From: Gnetum montanum
Lineage: Eukaryota > Streptophyta > Gnetopsida > Gnetales > Gnetaceae
Direction of reading: 5' to 3'
NCBI GenBank assembly: GCA_015680685.1
Contig: MNCI01000952.1
Coordinates: forward strand, 498,383 to 562,382
Length of the DNA: 64,000 nucleotides
The translations under genes were made by a program, and so were the position numbers. Every line of letters begins with the position of its first letter. Position 1 is the stretch's first letter. Below are positions 35,305-44,818 of this stretch, piece by piece. The notes beneath the pieces were generated by a model. It was not told the DNA's origin. It searched no databases and saw only the letters and a list, made by a program, of their open reading frames with translations.

Positions 35305-36193
35305 TGATAAGACCTTTGTCTTTGTAAGGTATAATATCATATCTATGATATCGTAGCTCTACATATGTCATTGTTGATGCAATATAGTGGGCCATGATCA
35401 TGCTTATACATATCAATCCATTGTTGTATTAGAAATAACTTTTGCCAACACTTAGCTAAATTCTTGCAGTTTATTTTCATAACTTAGATGTAGCGATAGA
35501 GGGAATGCCCATAGTGCGGTGTTTAAAAATTGTATGAAATCTTTGTTCAAGTGGATTATTCTTGGGCACAATTCATGACTAGAAATAAAAATTGAGATTT
35601 TTTATTACCATTACAACATCTCACTTAGCTTAATTTTTAAAAATTCTTATTTTATCTTTTAGCATGTTTACTTATGTTACTTACACTTTCTAAGTACTTT
35701 ACTTTTTCAATGTCTTTTAGTGAGGTGATACAAGTATGACTAGTTTTGAGCATGAAGTGTAATTGTTTGGTAATCTAGGAGTGAGTTCACTTAATTCACT
35801 TAGTAGGGAATTCACTTGGTAATTCTAGTGATGATTATTGTGAGTCCTTGACATGTACAATAGGCCAGGAATAGATACTTATCGCCATAGGCTAGATTAG
35901 ATTTACATTTCTATCATACTTAGACTTAGATTTTATCCTTAGACTTTATCTTCACTATAATTATGTTGGCAATTAGGATAATTAAAGCTAAACAACATCA
36001 ACATATCATATGCCTAACCGAGAGTTAAATCATACAACTTGCACTTTGCTAACTCAACGTAAGAAGACAATGATCATGAACTAAACATCAACTACTAGCA
36101 TACTTATATTGTCCATCCATGGATTACAATCATGTTGCACATGTATACTTGTGACTTATATGGTTGAGTGTTGAAATACCCAATTGTTCATCA
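35305..36193 (+). repeat. Element A 3' LTR
   Basis: 889 bp, TGATAAGACC to GTTCATCA, aligned to 3137-4015. Immediately after it comes CTTAT, the one-mismatch partner of CTTAG at 3132-3136. Element E starts 33 bp further right. Confidence 0.85.
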
Positions 36194-36226
36194 CTTATTT
36201 TTTTTATTTTTTTCAAGTGTTATTAT

Positions 36227-37241
36227 TGTAATGATCGAAAACATTGGTGGCTAGAATCACCAAGGGGTCAATAGACGCACAACCTTAACCCCACCGCCGT
36301 GTAAGGGCCTTGCTAGAAACAGAGGTAGAGCATCCTAGATGGTCTTGTTGATTAAATAGGAACTTTGCTAGTTGCAACCAGGGTAGTGGATGCAACTGGG
36401 AAGTGGTGTGGTTAGTCGAAATGCAAATGTAAATAATACATAGTATAGCATGACGACATGTAAAAAAAGGTGTGGAAAGATGTAAGAAAAATGCAAGAAA
36501 ATGCTAGAAATGGGAGAGAGAAATGGAACACTACCCCAAATGGGAGTGTAGTTAACTCCAAAAGGATCTTAGAAGGTACACAATGTACAATAGGCACAGT
36601 GGAAGCATAGTCATAGTCTCGATGGTGTCGGGCCGTGAAGTCTGGTGCTCGCCGTGATGAACTGTGCCTACTAGGATGGCTGTAATGGTGTACCATGCAG
36701 TGTTCTACAAGGTTGCAATAGGGCTGTAGTGGGTTGTGATGTGTAACTTTGTCTCTCTACTAGTGTGGTGTGCTCTAGGTCTCATTTGCCTAAAGATGCT
36801 AAGTGCCAAGATGTCAAAATGCCAAATGCCAAGTGCTTAAAAAGGCTCATGTTCAAGTAATGCCAACCACTTGGGAATGCCAATAGTTGGGGAATGCCAA
36901 CTATTAGGAAATGTCAACAATTGAGGAATGCCAATAGTCAAGGCATGCCAACTTTTGGGGAATGCCAACAGTCTGGGAATGCCAACAGTCAGCGAATGCC
37001 AACTATCGGGGAATGCCAATAGTCAACGAATGCTAACTGTTGGTGAATGCCAATAGTCGAGGAATGCCAATTGTTGGGGAAGTGCTGGATCTGAGGTGAA
37101 GGCTAATGCTAAGCTCTAGAGGATTTTAGAGGTTGTTGGAGGCTTCTTTGCAATGCCAAGCTAGCTACACTCTAGAGCATAACCCAACACTTGGAAGAAA
37201 TTGCAATTGCAATGCTGAAGCTTAAAATTGATGGTGTTTTA
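36227..37241 (-). repeat. Element E 3' LTR
   Basis: 1015 bp. In sense it begins TAAAACACCATC (G has TGAAACACCACT) and ends ...CGATCATTACA. Bases 36227-36838 align with the right LTR at 42428-43040. The rest holds a 17-bp tandem array and a unique part that has no partner in the truncated right copy. Confidence 0.8.
36860..37080. repeat. 13 x 17-bp tandem array in the element E LTR
   Basis: Thirteen consecutive 17-mers without indels (13 x 17 = 221 bp), consensus ATGCCAACAGTCGGGGA. Variation is concentrated at positions 9-16 of the unit. On the minus strand it gives a 60-residue frame with a repeated SWHSLTVGIP pattern, which is a by-product of the array. Confidence 0.95.
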
Positions 37242-37256
37242 ATGACCCCTCTTTGT
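37242..37256 (-). other. Polypurine tract of element E
   Basis: On the minus strand CAAAGAGGGGTCAT abuts the 3' LTR start, as expected for the plus-strand primer of a minus-strand element. It supports 37241 as the LTR boundary. Confidence 0.65.
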
Positions 37257-39178
37257 TGATGTTTGGAGGAATGGCCCGAGAGATGTCAACAAAGAATTGC
37301 AAAACACCACCGCAAATGTGGCACTAACATTGCTCATCAGTATAGGATTGGATGTCGTTCCACCATGTTCAAGAGTGTTGTGGATAAGGGTATGTTGAGG
37401 GAAAAGGGATCTAGGTAATGTGCTAGGGAGATGAAATGTAAGCAAAGGAAATAAAATGGAAATAGTGTATCCTAATGTAAGATGTGAAGTCAACATAGCT
37501 GATGGTGACCATGGCATGGAGTGGCTTGCCCTTGAAATGTTGACCTCTCATCGGAGTGCTCATGAAAGAGTTAAAGTCGATCCATGGTTGGGTCGGTTGT
37601 GCAACTGCAACATTGTCAATTTGCTTGGGGATGTGTTTTTTCCCGTTCTACTTTTCTTTTTCTTTTTTTTTTGTCTATTTTTTGCTTTTCTCTTTTTTTT
37701 TTCATTTTTTCTTTGCTTTGCTTTGTTGCAAGGTGAATCTCCATTGGGTTCGGCTTACTACTAAGCTGCAAGGTGTGGGCCATCGAGTAGATGGGCTTTA
37801 CTTTGATGCAACTACATCATGTCTGTAGGAGAGGTGTTTCCACCTAGGGATGAGGTGCATTACATCCACTTGGGCCTTGACCAGCCAATAGAGGCTTCCC
37901 ATGGGATGAGTTGCGTTATGTCTACCATGGGTTTTATGGTTGACATGAAGAGAATGCCATATGTGTCATTGTGCATATGCATTAAAGGGATGTGCAATAG
38001 TGAGTATGCAGGGGATGAGAGGATATTGGGATGAAGGAGTGGATGTGCGTAGGTTGTAATAGGGTGAGGAGGATGTGCACTCTTGAGTGGCTTAACTAGT
38101 CCAATCATGCACATTGGAGCAATGTGGTGACTTGTTGCTACAATGAGATGCATCTATGCATGACTGTCTTTGAGGCTTCATCCAACAAACACAACTTTGA
38201 GAAGACAAGAAAACCATACAACATAAAATGAAAATGTAAATGCTAGATGTGAAGATGCTGCAAGTGTTAGACACAAAGATGTTGCAAATGTGTCAAATGT
38301 TGCGCCAGTTGCAAGTGCTCAGGAAGCTAATGAAAGTGCCAAGGTGATGATGCTGCAAGCGCTCCAAAGATCGCACCGATGGTAGGTTCTTCCAAAGATC
38401 AGCAAAATGATAAGAGGCGATGATGTTGTGAGTGCCCCAAGGATTTCACCAATGGTAGGTGCTCCAATAGATTAGCAACATGCCAGTTTAAAGTCCTGGC
38501 AGATCGTGATGTGCTAGTTTATAGTCCTAGTAGACTATTGGATGCTAGTTTAATGTCGTAGTAGATAGTGGATGTTGTGCCAATTTAACGCCATGACCCA
38601 AGGATGACCTATTGTGCTAGTTTAATCTCATGACCCAAGGATGATCTGTGCTAGTTTATATTCATAGCAGACTGTCTATGCCAATTTATAGTCATAGCGG
38701 ACTAGTGCTTACCTTACTTGTGTGAGGTGCAATGTTGCATGCATAGTCATGTTGTGTGCCTACAAGATCCTGCAAAAATCAACTAGAAAAACAACATCAA
38801 GCAAAAAATATGTAACAAAGTTAAAATGCATAAATCAAAGGAAGGTAATGTAGAAAGTGATAGTTTTAGGCCGTTCAGGGCTATGGGCTAGTTTAAAGCC
38901 TTTTCAGGCCATGTGTTTTTTAGTTTTATGTTTTTCTATTTTTATGTATTTTTTATGTTTTTCAAATGCAATGTGTAAGCTAAGTTGATGAATGCGTAAA
39001 CAAAGTAGAAATGTGTAAACAAAGAAAAATGCGTGATCTAAGTGAGCAAGAAAAATGTAAATGTGTAGGCTAGTGTGATGCAAATAAAAGTAAAAAATGC
39101 ATGGCAAGTGGAGGCAAGGGGTAGGCAGGCATTTAGCACATTTTGGCCAAGGGAAAGTCCTGGCCATGTAGTTTCTTC
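37257..39178 (-). other. Non-coding interior of element E where pol should be
   Basis: No RT, RNase H or integrase motif is visible on either strand. It contains a long pyrimidine run at 37635-37725 (purine on the sense strand) and an irregular repeat array at 38481-38704. Open frames at 37456-37764 and 37860-38153 arise from the pyrimidine run and biased composition. Confidence 0.6.
38481..38704. repeat. Irregular 30-35 bp repeat array (left) in element E
   Basis: Units read TGCTAGTTTAATGTCGTAG plus a variable tail containing AGACTA or GACCCAAGG. The same unit occurs as a 3 x 30 array at 41881-41970, at the other end of the element. Confidence 0.75.
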
Positions 39179-39782
39179 CTAACCAGGTGTGGATTAGGGG
39201 GCTTGTAAGGCTTAGGATCCTCTAGGAGGCTGTTGTCTTCAACCACTCATTTGGGTATGTTAGCCTTAGGCATTGCGTTGGTTGCTACAGATGCATCAGC
39301 AAAAAACTCCACTTCCGACACTTGCACCATGTCTATGTTGTGGATAGCTGAAAAGGAAGCGTTATCACCATGGATGATAACTTAACCACCTTCATATGGA
39401 AGGTGGACTTCTTGGTGAATGGGAGAGGAGACAACTCGTAGTTGAGCTAGCCAAGGCCTACCCAAGATTAGGTTGAAGCTTGACATCTCCTCTATGATAT
39501 AGTGAAATATGCATAGGTGGGGAATTGCTCTCCTACCACAAAGGCTAAGTTGATTGTACCCCTAACAATGACGCATGATCCATTGAAGGATTTTAGGCAC
39601 ACAGTTTTGGTTGGCCTGATTTCATCTGCTAGGCCTAACTTGTCAATGATGGAGTACAGGACTACATTTGTTGCTGCACCATCATTGACATGCACTCTAC
39701 GAATCATGCACTGCCCAACACATGCTAATGGATAGTGGAGCTGTAGTGACCTCCCCTCTTTTGGGGTTGACATTGACTGCAT
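39179..39782 (-). pseudogene. Protease of element E
   Basis: Tat-type aspartic protease. It reads VHVNDGAATNVVLYSIIDKL, where families have V-D-N/T-G-S-S-A-N (here NDG). RPTKTVCLKSFNGSCVIVRG follows, then a LAFVVGEQFPTYAYFTI segment, and FNLILGRPWLAQLRVV with HQEVHLPYEGG at 39475-39390. The 39492-39782 part is an open frame. Downstream, DPKPYKPP-like linker residues are visible, but RT does not follow. The active-site Asp is displaced by one residue, so activity is unlikely. Confidence 0.8.
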
Positions 39783-40689
39783 AATTATGGAATGCTAGGA
39801 ATATTGAACTCGATTCTTGTGGTGTAAGAGGTAACATCATTACATAGATGGATGCCTCATCTGCAAGGATGTCCTCTGTAACAGGAACGAAGGCCAACAT
39901 TCAAGCCAATGCTTGGTGGTGAGTAGATGAGGTCATGACCAAGTTGTACAAGCTTAATGTTGTGTTCTTTTGCTTGAGCCTTTGTTTCACATGGGTTAGT
40001 GTAGCTATGAAGTCCTTGTCATCAACTATTGTGTTGGCCTTGACTTCCTCCATGCAGCTTGAGAGATAGATCTCTCATGGAGGGGACTTGGGCTTGAGTT
40101 GTTTGGCCTGATTGGGGGCAAGATCCCTAGTGTTCGATTTTTGCTTATTAGTTATGGCATTTTCTTTGGCCATGGGGGTTGTGAGGCACTTGTTCATCCT
40201 CTTGCATTGCCATTGATAGGCCTACCTAAGTTTCCAATGGGATTAGCCTTCGAAGGAAGAGAGGTTAAGCTGTTGCCTACTGTTGGGCTTTGGGTAGGTG
40301 AGGGGCCATCATGTTGTGGCACCCTTATGACAAACGATGGTTTAGGAGTTGTTGCAGGGCCAACTTGTTGTGGCACCTTGATGACAAAAGGTTGCTTAGC
40401 AATTATTGTTGTTGCATCATTCCAGTTTAATGTCTTAGTGGACAACTGCTATGGAACCTTGACCACAAAGGGTGTTGTGGATGCTTAAGGTGGCACTTTG
40501 ATAACCAAGGGAGGCCTCTTACTTGTGGAGGTTGAGGCAATCCTTGCCTTACTAGGAGGCATGTGGATCACAAAAGGTTGTTGGATAGGTTTAGACTTAC
40601 CACCTACACTGATGGAGTTTATGACATATGGGGCATCATCTGTGTTGGATTGGCTCACTATGTCAAGCACTAGTTGGCCCTATTTTATC
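39783..40689 (-). pseudogene. gag-protease linker of element E with VIKVP repeats
   Basis: On the minus strand this linker repeats a short motif: KRPPLVIKVPP, QQPFVIHMPP, KQPFVIKVPQ, KPSFVIRVPQ. Tat-lineage elements normally carry one or two such segments (PLVIxVPxPF) just before the VPWxY motif and protease; here I count at least four. The function is unknown. Confidence 0.65.
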
Positions 40690-41800
40690 ATTCTTTGTAG
40701 GTCATCCTGCAAATCACAATAGTTGTCTGTACTATGGCCAGACAGCTGGTGGTAATGACAGTATTGGTCCAGTTAGAAATGTTGTGGGACTACGGGCTCG
40801 TTTGGTACTGCTAAGATAGGGTTTCTTAGTAGTTCGAAGTACCTATCATGTTTTTGGTAGGTAATCTTTAATACGTGTTTGTATTGGATTCGCCCAGCTT
40901 TCAAGAGTTGATCCAGTAGTCTTGAGGGTTCCATCGGTAGCGGTGTATACTTTGAGTGATCCTTACACTCAAAGTTAGGCCTTGGGGTGACCCCTGCTGA
41001 TGTAGGTGAGTTGGCACCAAAGTTGGTGACTTTGTGAGTTGGGGCCTTAGGCTGCTTAGCTATTGGACCTTGGTTGGTTGATTTTGTGCTTATAGCCACT
41101 ATTTCCATTGTTGCATTTTGCTTGCGCACATCTTGGTTTCTATAGGACATGTAGGCTAGGTCATTGCTAGCTTGCACTACCTCTTCTATGCCTTTTGATT
41201 GAGCAAAGGCTTGGCTAAGAGACTTTGGGTCCAGGTAATACAGTTTGGCCTTGACGAAGTCATTCACTACATCCTTGAAGATGGCCAATAGGTGCGTCTC
41301 TACTAAGGGTTCATGCATTTTGCTCAATGCAGTGTTCCAACATTGGAGGAATTTTGGCACAGGCTCTGGGGGCCCCTGCTTGACCTACATGAGCTAGTCA
41401 AGGATTACTTCAAGCTTTAGGTTGTACCTGAAGCGTGTCACAAACTAGCTTATGAGATCCTCTAAAGAAGAGATTGAGGCCTTGGGTAGCATATGATACC
41501 AATTTAAGGCCTTGCCAGTGAGTGACATAGGGAACACATGCATGATGGCATGTGGCTAGGCTTGAAGGAGCAAGCACTTAGATTGGAATGTAACCAAGTG
41601 TGCGTTGGGGTCTCCTTCACCATTGTACTTGGTGAGTTAAGGAAGTTGGACCCCAGTTGGAAGAGTTAGACGTGGTACCGTAGGACTTATGGGATCATCC
41701 TAGTAGAAGTCCACCACCTTGTCGGTGTCGAAGGCAGTAGCCTTGAGTTGGTTGATCTCCTCCATCAAGCTTTGGATTAACTAGAATGCTTGATCCAAGG
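40690..41800 (-). pseudogene. gag of element E (Tat-like)
   Basis: In sense from about 41780: MEEINQLKATAFDTDKVV, then LTKYNGEGDPNAHLVTFQ, the usual gag start. ALNWYHMLPKASISSLEDL, VKQGPPEPVPKFLQCWNTAL and EPLVETHLLAIFKD (retrotransposon gag domain) follow. The 40773-41360 part is one clean frame of 195 codons. It ends with YTPLPMEPSRLLDQLLKAG and a zinc-knuckle-like YCHYHQLSGHSTDNYCDL near 40770-40700, both typical of Tat elements. Only a few stops lie upstream of 41360, so the gag is better preserved than the genes of A and B. Confidence 0.85.
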
Positions 41801-41880
41801 TTGGGGATGTGCTAGCTGGTTGCATTGGTTGGGCTTGTGTTGGTTGCATAGCATAGGATCAAATTGTTGGTTGTGGGGTT

Positions 41881-41970
41881 TGCCAATTTAATGTCATAGC
41901 AGACAATCGTTGCCAGTTTAACGTCGTAGCAAATAGTAGTTGCCAGTTTAACATCATAGTGGACGAGTTT
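41881..41970. repeat. 3 x 30-bp tandem array (right) in element E
   Basis: Units start TGCCAGTTTAACGTCGTAGC and are exactly 30 bp apart. They are the same sequence as the array at 38481-38704. Confidence 0.85.
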
Positions 41971-42019
41971 AGTTGATGCATTGACTGAGTGATGGATGTA
42001 GTGTAGAAAAATGACTGAC

Positions 42020-42210
42020 TAAGTCTAAAAATGCAAAAATATGGCCAAGTGTGGAAACTACAAAAAATTGACCAAGTGTAAAATTGTAAAAAATTTGGCT
42101 AAGTATGAAACTGCAAAAATTTGGCTAAGTATGAAAATGCAGAAAAAATGCTAAGTATGGAAATGTAGAAAAAATGCTAACTGTGGAAATTGCTAAAAAT
42201 GGCTAATTCT
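42020..42210. repeat. Roughly 30-bp A-rich tandem repeat in element E leader
   Basis: Six or so units like TTGGCTAAGTATGAAAATGC followed by an A-run, between the primer site and gag on the sense strand. Period and sequence drift. Confidence 0.7.
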
Positions 42211-42404
42211 AGTGCTACACTTGCTACGCTTTGAGAACTTTTTATGCTCTCCAAAGCATCTAGAGTTTTGAATGCAATGGATACGTTTGGGCTTTCATCC
42301 TATGGGGTTCTACGGAAATCAACAACTAGGACAAATCTACATCAACCGGTGGTGGAGAGAGCATGTGGGACAATAATAAAAAAATGCAGAAGGAAATGGC
42401 GAGG

Positions 42405-42421
42405 CCCTTCTTCTAGCACCA
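42405..42421 (-). other. Primer-binding site of element E
   Basis: Sense TGGTGCTAGAAGAAGGG lies seven bases after the LTR end. The position and leading TGG fit a primer site. The tRNA was not identified, and a G-to-A decayed TGGCGCTAGAAGGAGGG is possible. Confidence 0.5.
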
Positions 42422-42427
42422 AAAAGT

Positions 42428-43040
42428 TGTAATAACCAAACACGTTAGTGGCTAAAATCACCGAGGGATCAACGGATGCACAGCCTTAACCCCGCCTCCA
42501 TGTGAGGGCCTTAGTGGAAACAAAGGTGGAGTGTCCTAAGTGGTCTTGTTGATCAAATAGGAACTTTGTCGGTTGTAACTGGGGCAATGGGTACAACCAG
42601 GGGGTGGCATGGTTAGCCGAAATGCAAATGTAAATAATATGTAGTACAACACGACGACATGTAAAAGAAAAAGTGCAGAAAGATGCAAGAAAAATGCAAG
42701 AAAATGCTAGAAATAAGAGAGAGAAATGGAACACTACCCCAAATGGAAGCATAGTTAACTCCAAAAGGGTCTTAGAAGGTACATAATGTACAACAAGTGT
42801 AGTGGAAGCACAGTCACAGTCTTGGTGGTGTCAGGCTGTGAAGTTTGGTGCTTGCCATGATGAATCGTGCCTACTAGGTTGGCTATCATGGTGTACCGTG
42901 ATGTGTTCTATAGGGCTACAATAGGGCTATAGTGGGCTATGATGTGCAACTCTATCTCTCTGCTAGTGTGGTGTGCTTTGGGTCTTGTTCGCCCAAAGAT
43001 GCTATGTGCCAAGATGCCAAAATGCCAAATGCCAAGATGT
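42428..43040 (-). repeat. Element E 5' LTR, truncated
   Basis: 613 bp matching 36227-36838. The match ends just before the place where the 17-bp array begins in the other copy. The sense start of the LTR (U3 and any promoter) is missing. Confidence 0.8.
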
Positions 43041-43059
43041 TGAAATACATTCTCATTAA

Positions 43060-43700
43060 AGTTTAGATTTTCTCATCTAATTTTTTCATAATTAAATTAT
43101 AATTTTTCCTCTTAAATATATTTTCACTGAAATTTGAGCTTGAATTTCATCAAATGTACATTTTCAACAATTTGAATCTTCATGATGCCTAAATTAGAAT
43201 TTCTCAACTCAAGGGTTCACAAAATAGTATGAAGATCCTCCCACCCCTCTCCATAGAGATTCTGTCCAAATTTAAATTTTTCCACCTAAATATATTCCAT
43301 GTCCACAAATTAGTGTGAACATCCTTCCAATTAGTAAGTTTGAATTTATAATTTTTTATGATAAAATTAGAATTGGTGCCTAATTTTTTTTGGTAATTCA
43401 AATCTTCATGGTGCTCAAATTATAATTTTCTACCCCAACTATGTGCAAAACCACAAAATAGTATGGACATCCTTCTACTCCTGTCCATTCAAATTTTGCT
43501 CAAATTTAAAGGTTTATCCTTCCAAATAGATTTGCCTCTTGGTCAAAATAATATGTTGTAGATATAAATTTTATTAATGAAAAAGACAATGATGCTAGTT
43601 ATAGCTCTAAATAGATTGGCCTCTCAGCTAAAATAAAATGTTACATATATAAATTTTATATATGCTAAAAAGGAAATGGTGCTGGTAATAGCCCTAAAGT
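43060..43700. repeat. Diverged local duplications
   Basis: A block with CACAAAATAGTATGAAGATCC at 43217 recurs as CACAAAATAGTATGGACATCC at 43454, with related text between. A second unit starting GCCTCTTGGTCAAAATAATA (43534) recurs at 43619 (GCCTCTCAGCTAAAATAAAA), period about 85. No coding potential is seen. Confidence 0.6.
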
Positions 43701-44298
43701 TATGGCATATGATTGATTAACTATGAGGTATTAGCTTAGTGATCCAGGTGTTGGCCTAGTAACCCCAAGTTATAGGTTGAGCTGTTTCATAATCATTGAA
43801 TTATAAACTTCTATAATCGTAGAAGTAGTTCAACTAGAGCTCCTTGTGTTTTACATTGTGTAGCCACAAGAAAGCCAAAGGTGGTCCTAAATCTCATGTT
43901 GTTACAACCTACAAGGGTTATTTGATTGTTTACATTGGTAAACACTAAACAATAATTAGTAATGTATGTGTTACATTTTATATGCAAATTTTGACCTATG
44001 TTGCTAGAAATGCAATGGATTCATAAAGTTTCACATTTTTTGTTGTGAAAACGAGATCCCATTTCAAAACATTGTCACCCATGAGTAGTTACTGTGACTT
44101 GCTGGTCAAAACATTTCATAGTACACTGAAATGTTTTGGACACATTTCATTTCCTTTTGTTTCATTTTTTTAATTTTTTGGCTTCAAATATATGATATAG
44201 AGGGATACAAAGTGCTTTATTCTCAACTACTGCATATGCATCAAACTCTCTTGAATTAAATGAAGGTCTATATGGAATTGAATGTTTTACCAAATGAT
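43701..44298. other. No recognised feature
   Basis: AT-rich sequence between the local duplications and the short-chain dehydrogenase relic. It contains no frame or repeat I can support. It may include introns or upstream parts of that gene. Confidence 0.4.
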
Positions 44299-44818
44299 AG
44301 ATGTGTGAAAGGGAAAAGATGGAGGGAAAGAAAAATTTCAACCACTTCTATGGCAAGGACAATAATGAGCAACACATGCAAGTGAACCATTTGGGGCATG
44401 TGTTGTTAATGCTGCTATTGCTACTGCTTTTGTGTTGCTCTCCACGGCCATGCATTGTTAATGTCAACTCTATGGTAAGTATTCTTTTAAAAAATACTAC
44501 ATTACCTTTGTAACAACCACTCTGCTTTGCAAAATTGGCCAAATGGTCGATTTGGGGACCATTTTTGTACATTACCTCTTCATTGGTCTTTCTTTTACTT
44601 ACATGCTTCCATTTGAGTCGAAGTTTCTTATTATAGTAAACATAGTATGTGATGTATGTGATCGATGTAAATGTTAGCTAAGCCAACCATTTTTATTATT
44701 ATTCATTCACTTGCAGGCTTACCATTTTGTCGTAGTGGATTCGAACAAGTTGAATCTCAAGTCAAGTAAGAACAAATATGCCTGCACTTCTGCCCACAGT
44801 GTTAGCAAACTAGCACAC
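44299..44818 (+). pseudogene. Short-chain dehydrogenase/reductase fragment (two exons)
   Basis: Exon at about 44299-44474 reads NNEQHMQVNHLGHVLLMLLL, then RPCIVNVNSM. Exon at 44717-44818 reads AYHFVVVDSNKLNLKSSKNK, then SAHSVSKLAH. In plant SDRs of the NAD(P)-binding Rossmann type, the NHL(A/G) segment is followed by xIVNVNS (catalytic Ser region), and later YSxSKLAQ holds the catalytic Tyr and Lys; here the Tyr is His (AHSVSK). The intervening 242 bp has GTAAGT at its start and TTGCAG at its end, and the frame is kept across it; GTAAGC follows the second exon. No N-terminal glycine motif or C-terminal half is found, so this is a fragment of a gene or a captured piece. Confidence 0.7.

Larger units (their letters stand above)
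3137..36193 (+). mobile_element. Element A: Athila-type Ty3/gypsy retrotransposon with nested insertions
   Basis: LTRs at 3137-4015 and 35305-36193 share their start (TGATAARACCTTTGTC), the U3 block and their TTCATCA/CTCATCA end. Flanks are CTTAG on the left and CTTAT on the right, a 5-bp target duplication with one mismatch. A tRNA-Asp-type primer site follows the left LTR. The order is gag (4159-6440), protease (6477-7142), RT and RNase H (7690-9015), integrase (9049-11061, continuing at 29855), a long 3' region, ORF3 (32327-35076) and a purine-rich tract. Two insertions interrupt it: a solo LTR at 9336-10255 and element B at 11067-29849. The RT style (FMDxFSxYG, FLDGYSGYN) and tRNA-Asp primer point to the Athila clade. 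All genes carry stops, so it is old and dead. Confidence 0.85.
36227..43040 (-). mobile_element. Element E: Tat-like Ty3/gypsy derivative, gag and protease only
   Basis: The sense strand is minus. The 5' LTR (sense) is the right copy 42428-43040, truncated at its right end; the 3' LTR is 36227-37241. Between them, right to left: primer site, 30-bp repeats, gag, protease, then about 2 kb without RT, RNase H or integrase, purine tract, 3' LTR. Gag and protease are of the Tat/Ogre style (PFVIKVP linker repeats, HYHQLSGHS knuckle, FNLILGRPWL). ATTAT (36222-36226) flanks the left side, but no partner is found on the right because that LTR is cut. The LTR family is the same as the solo LTR G at 59012. 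Confidence 0.8.

Noticed and set aside
36837-37019. Minus-strand 60-residue frame with repeated SWHS..GIP pattern
   Set aside because: It is the translation of the 17-bp tandem array; the 17-bp unit is not a multiple of three and the frame stays open only by composition.
36860-37080. CRISPR-like repeat array
   Set aside because: Units are contiguous with no spacers, lie inside a plant LTR, and the context is eukaryotic.
37456-37828. Phe-rich frames near 37.6 kb
   Set aside because: Produced by a long pyrimidine run; they lie in the non-coding interior of a minus-strand element.
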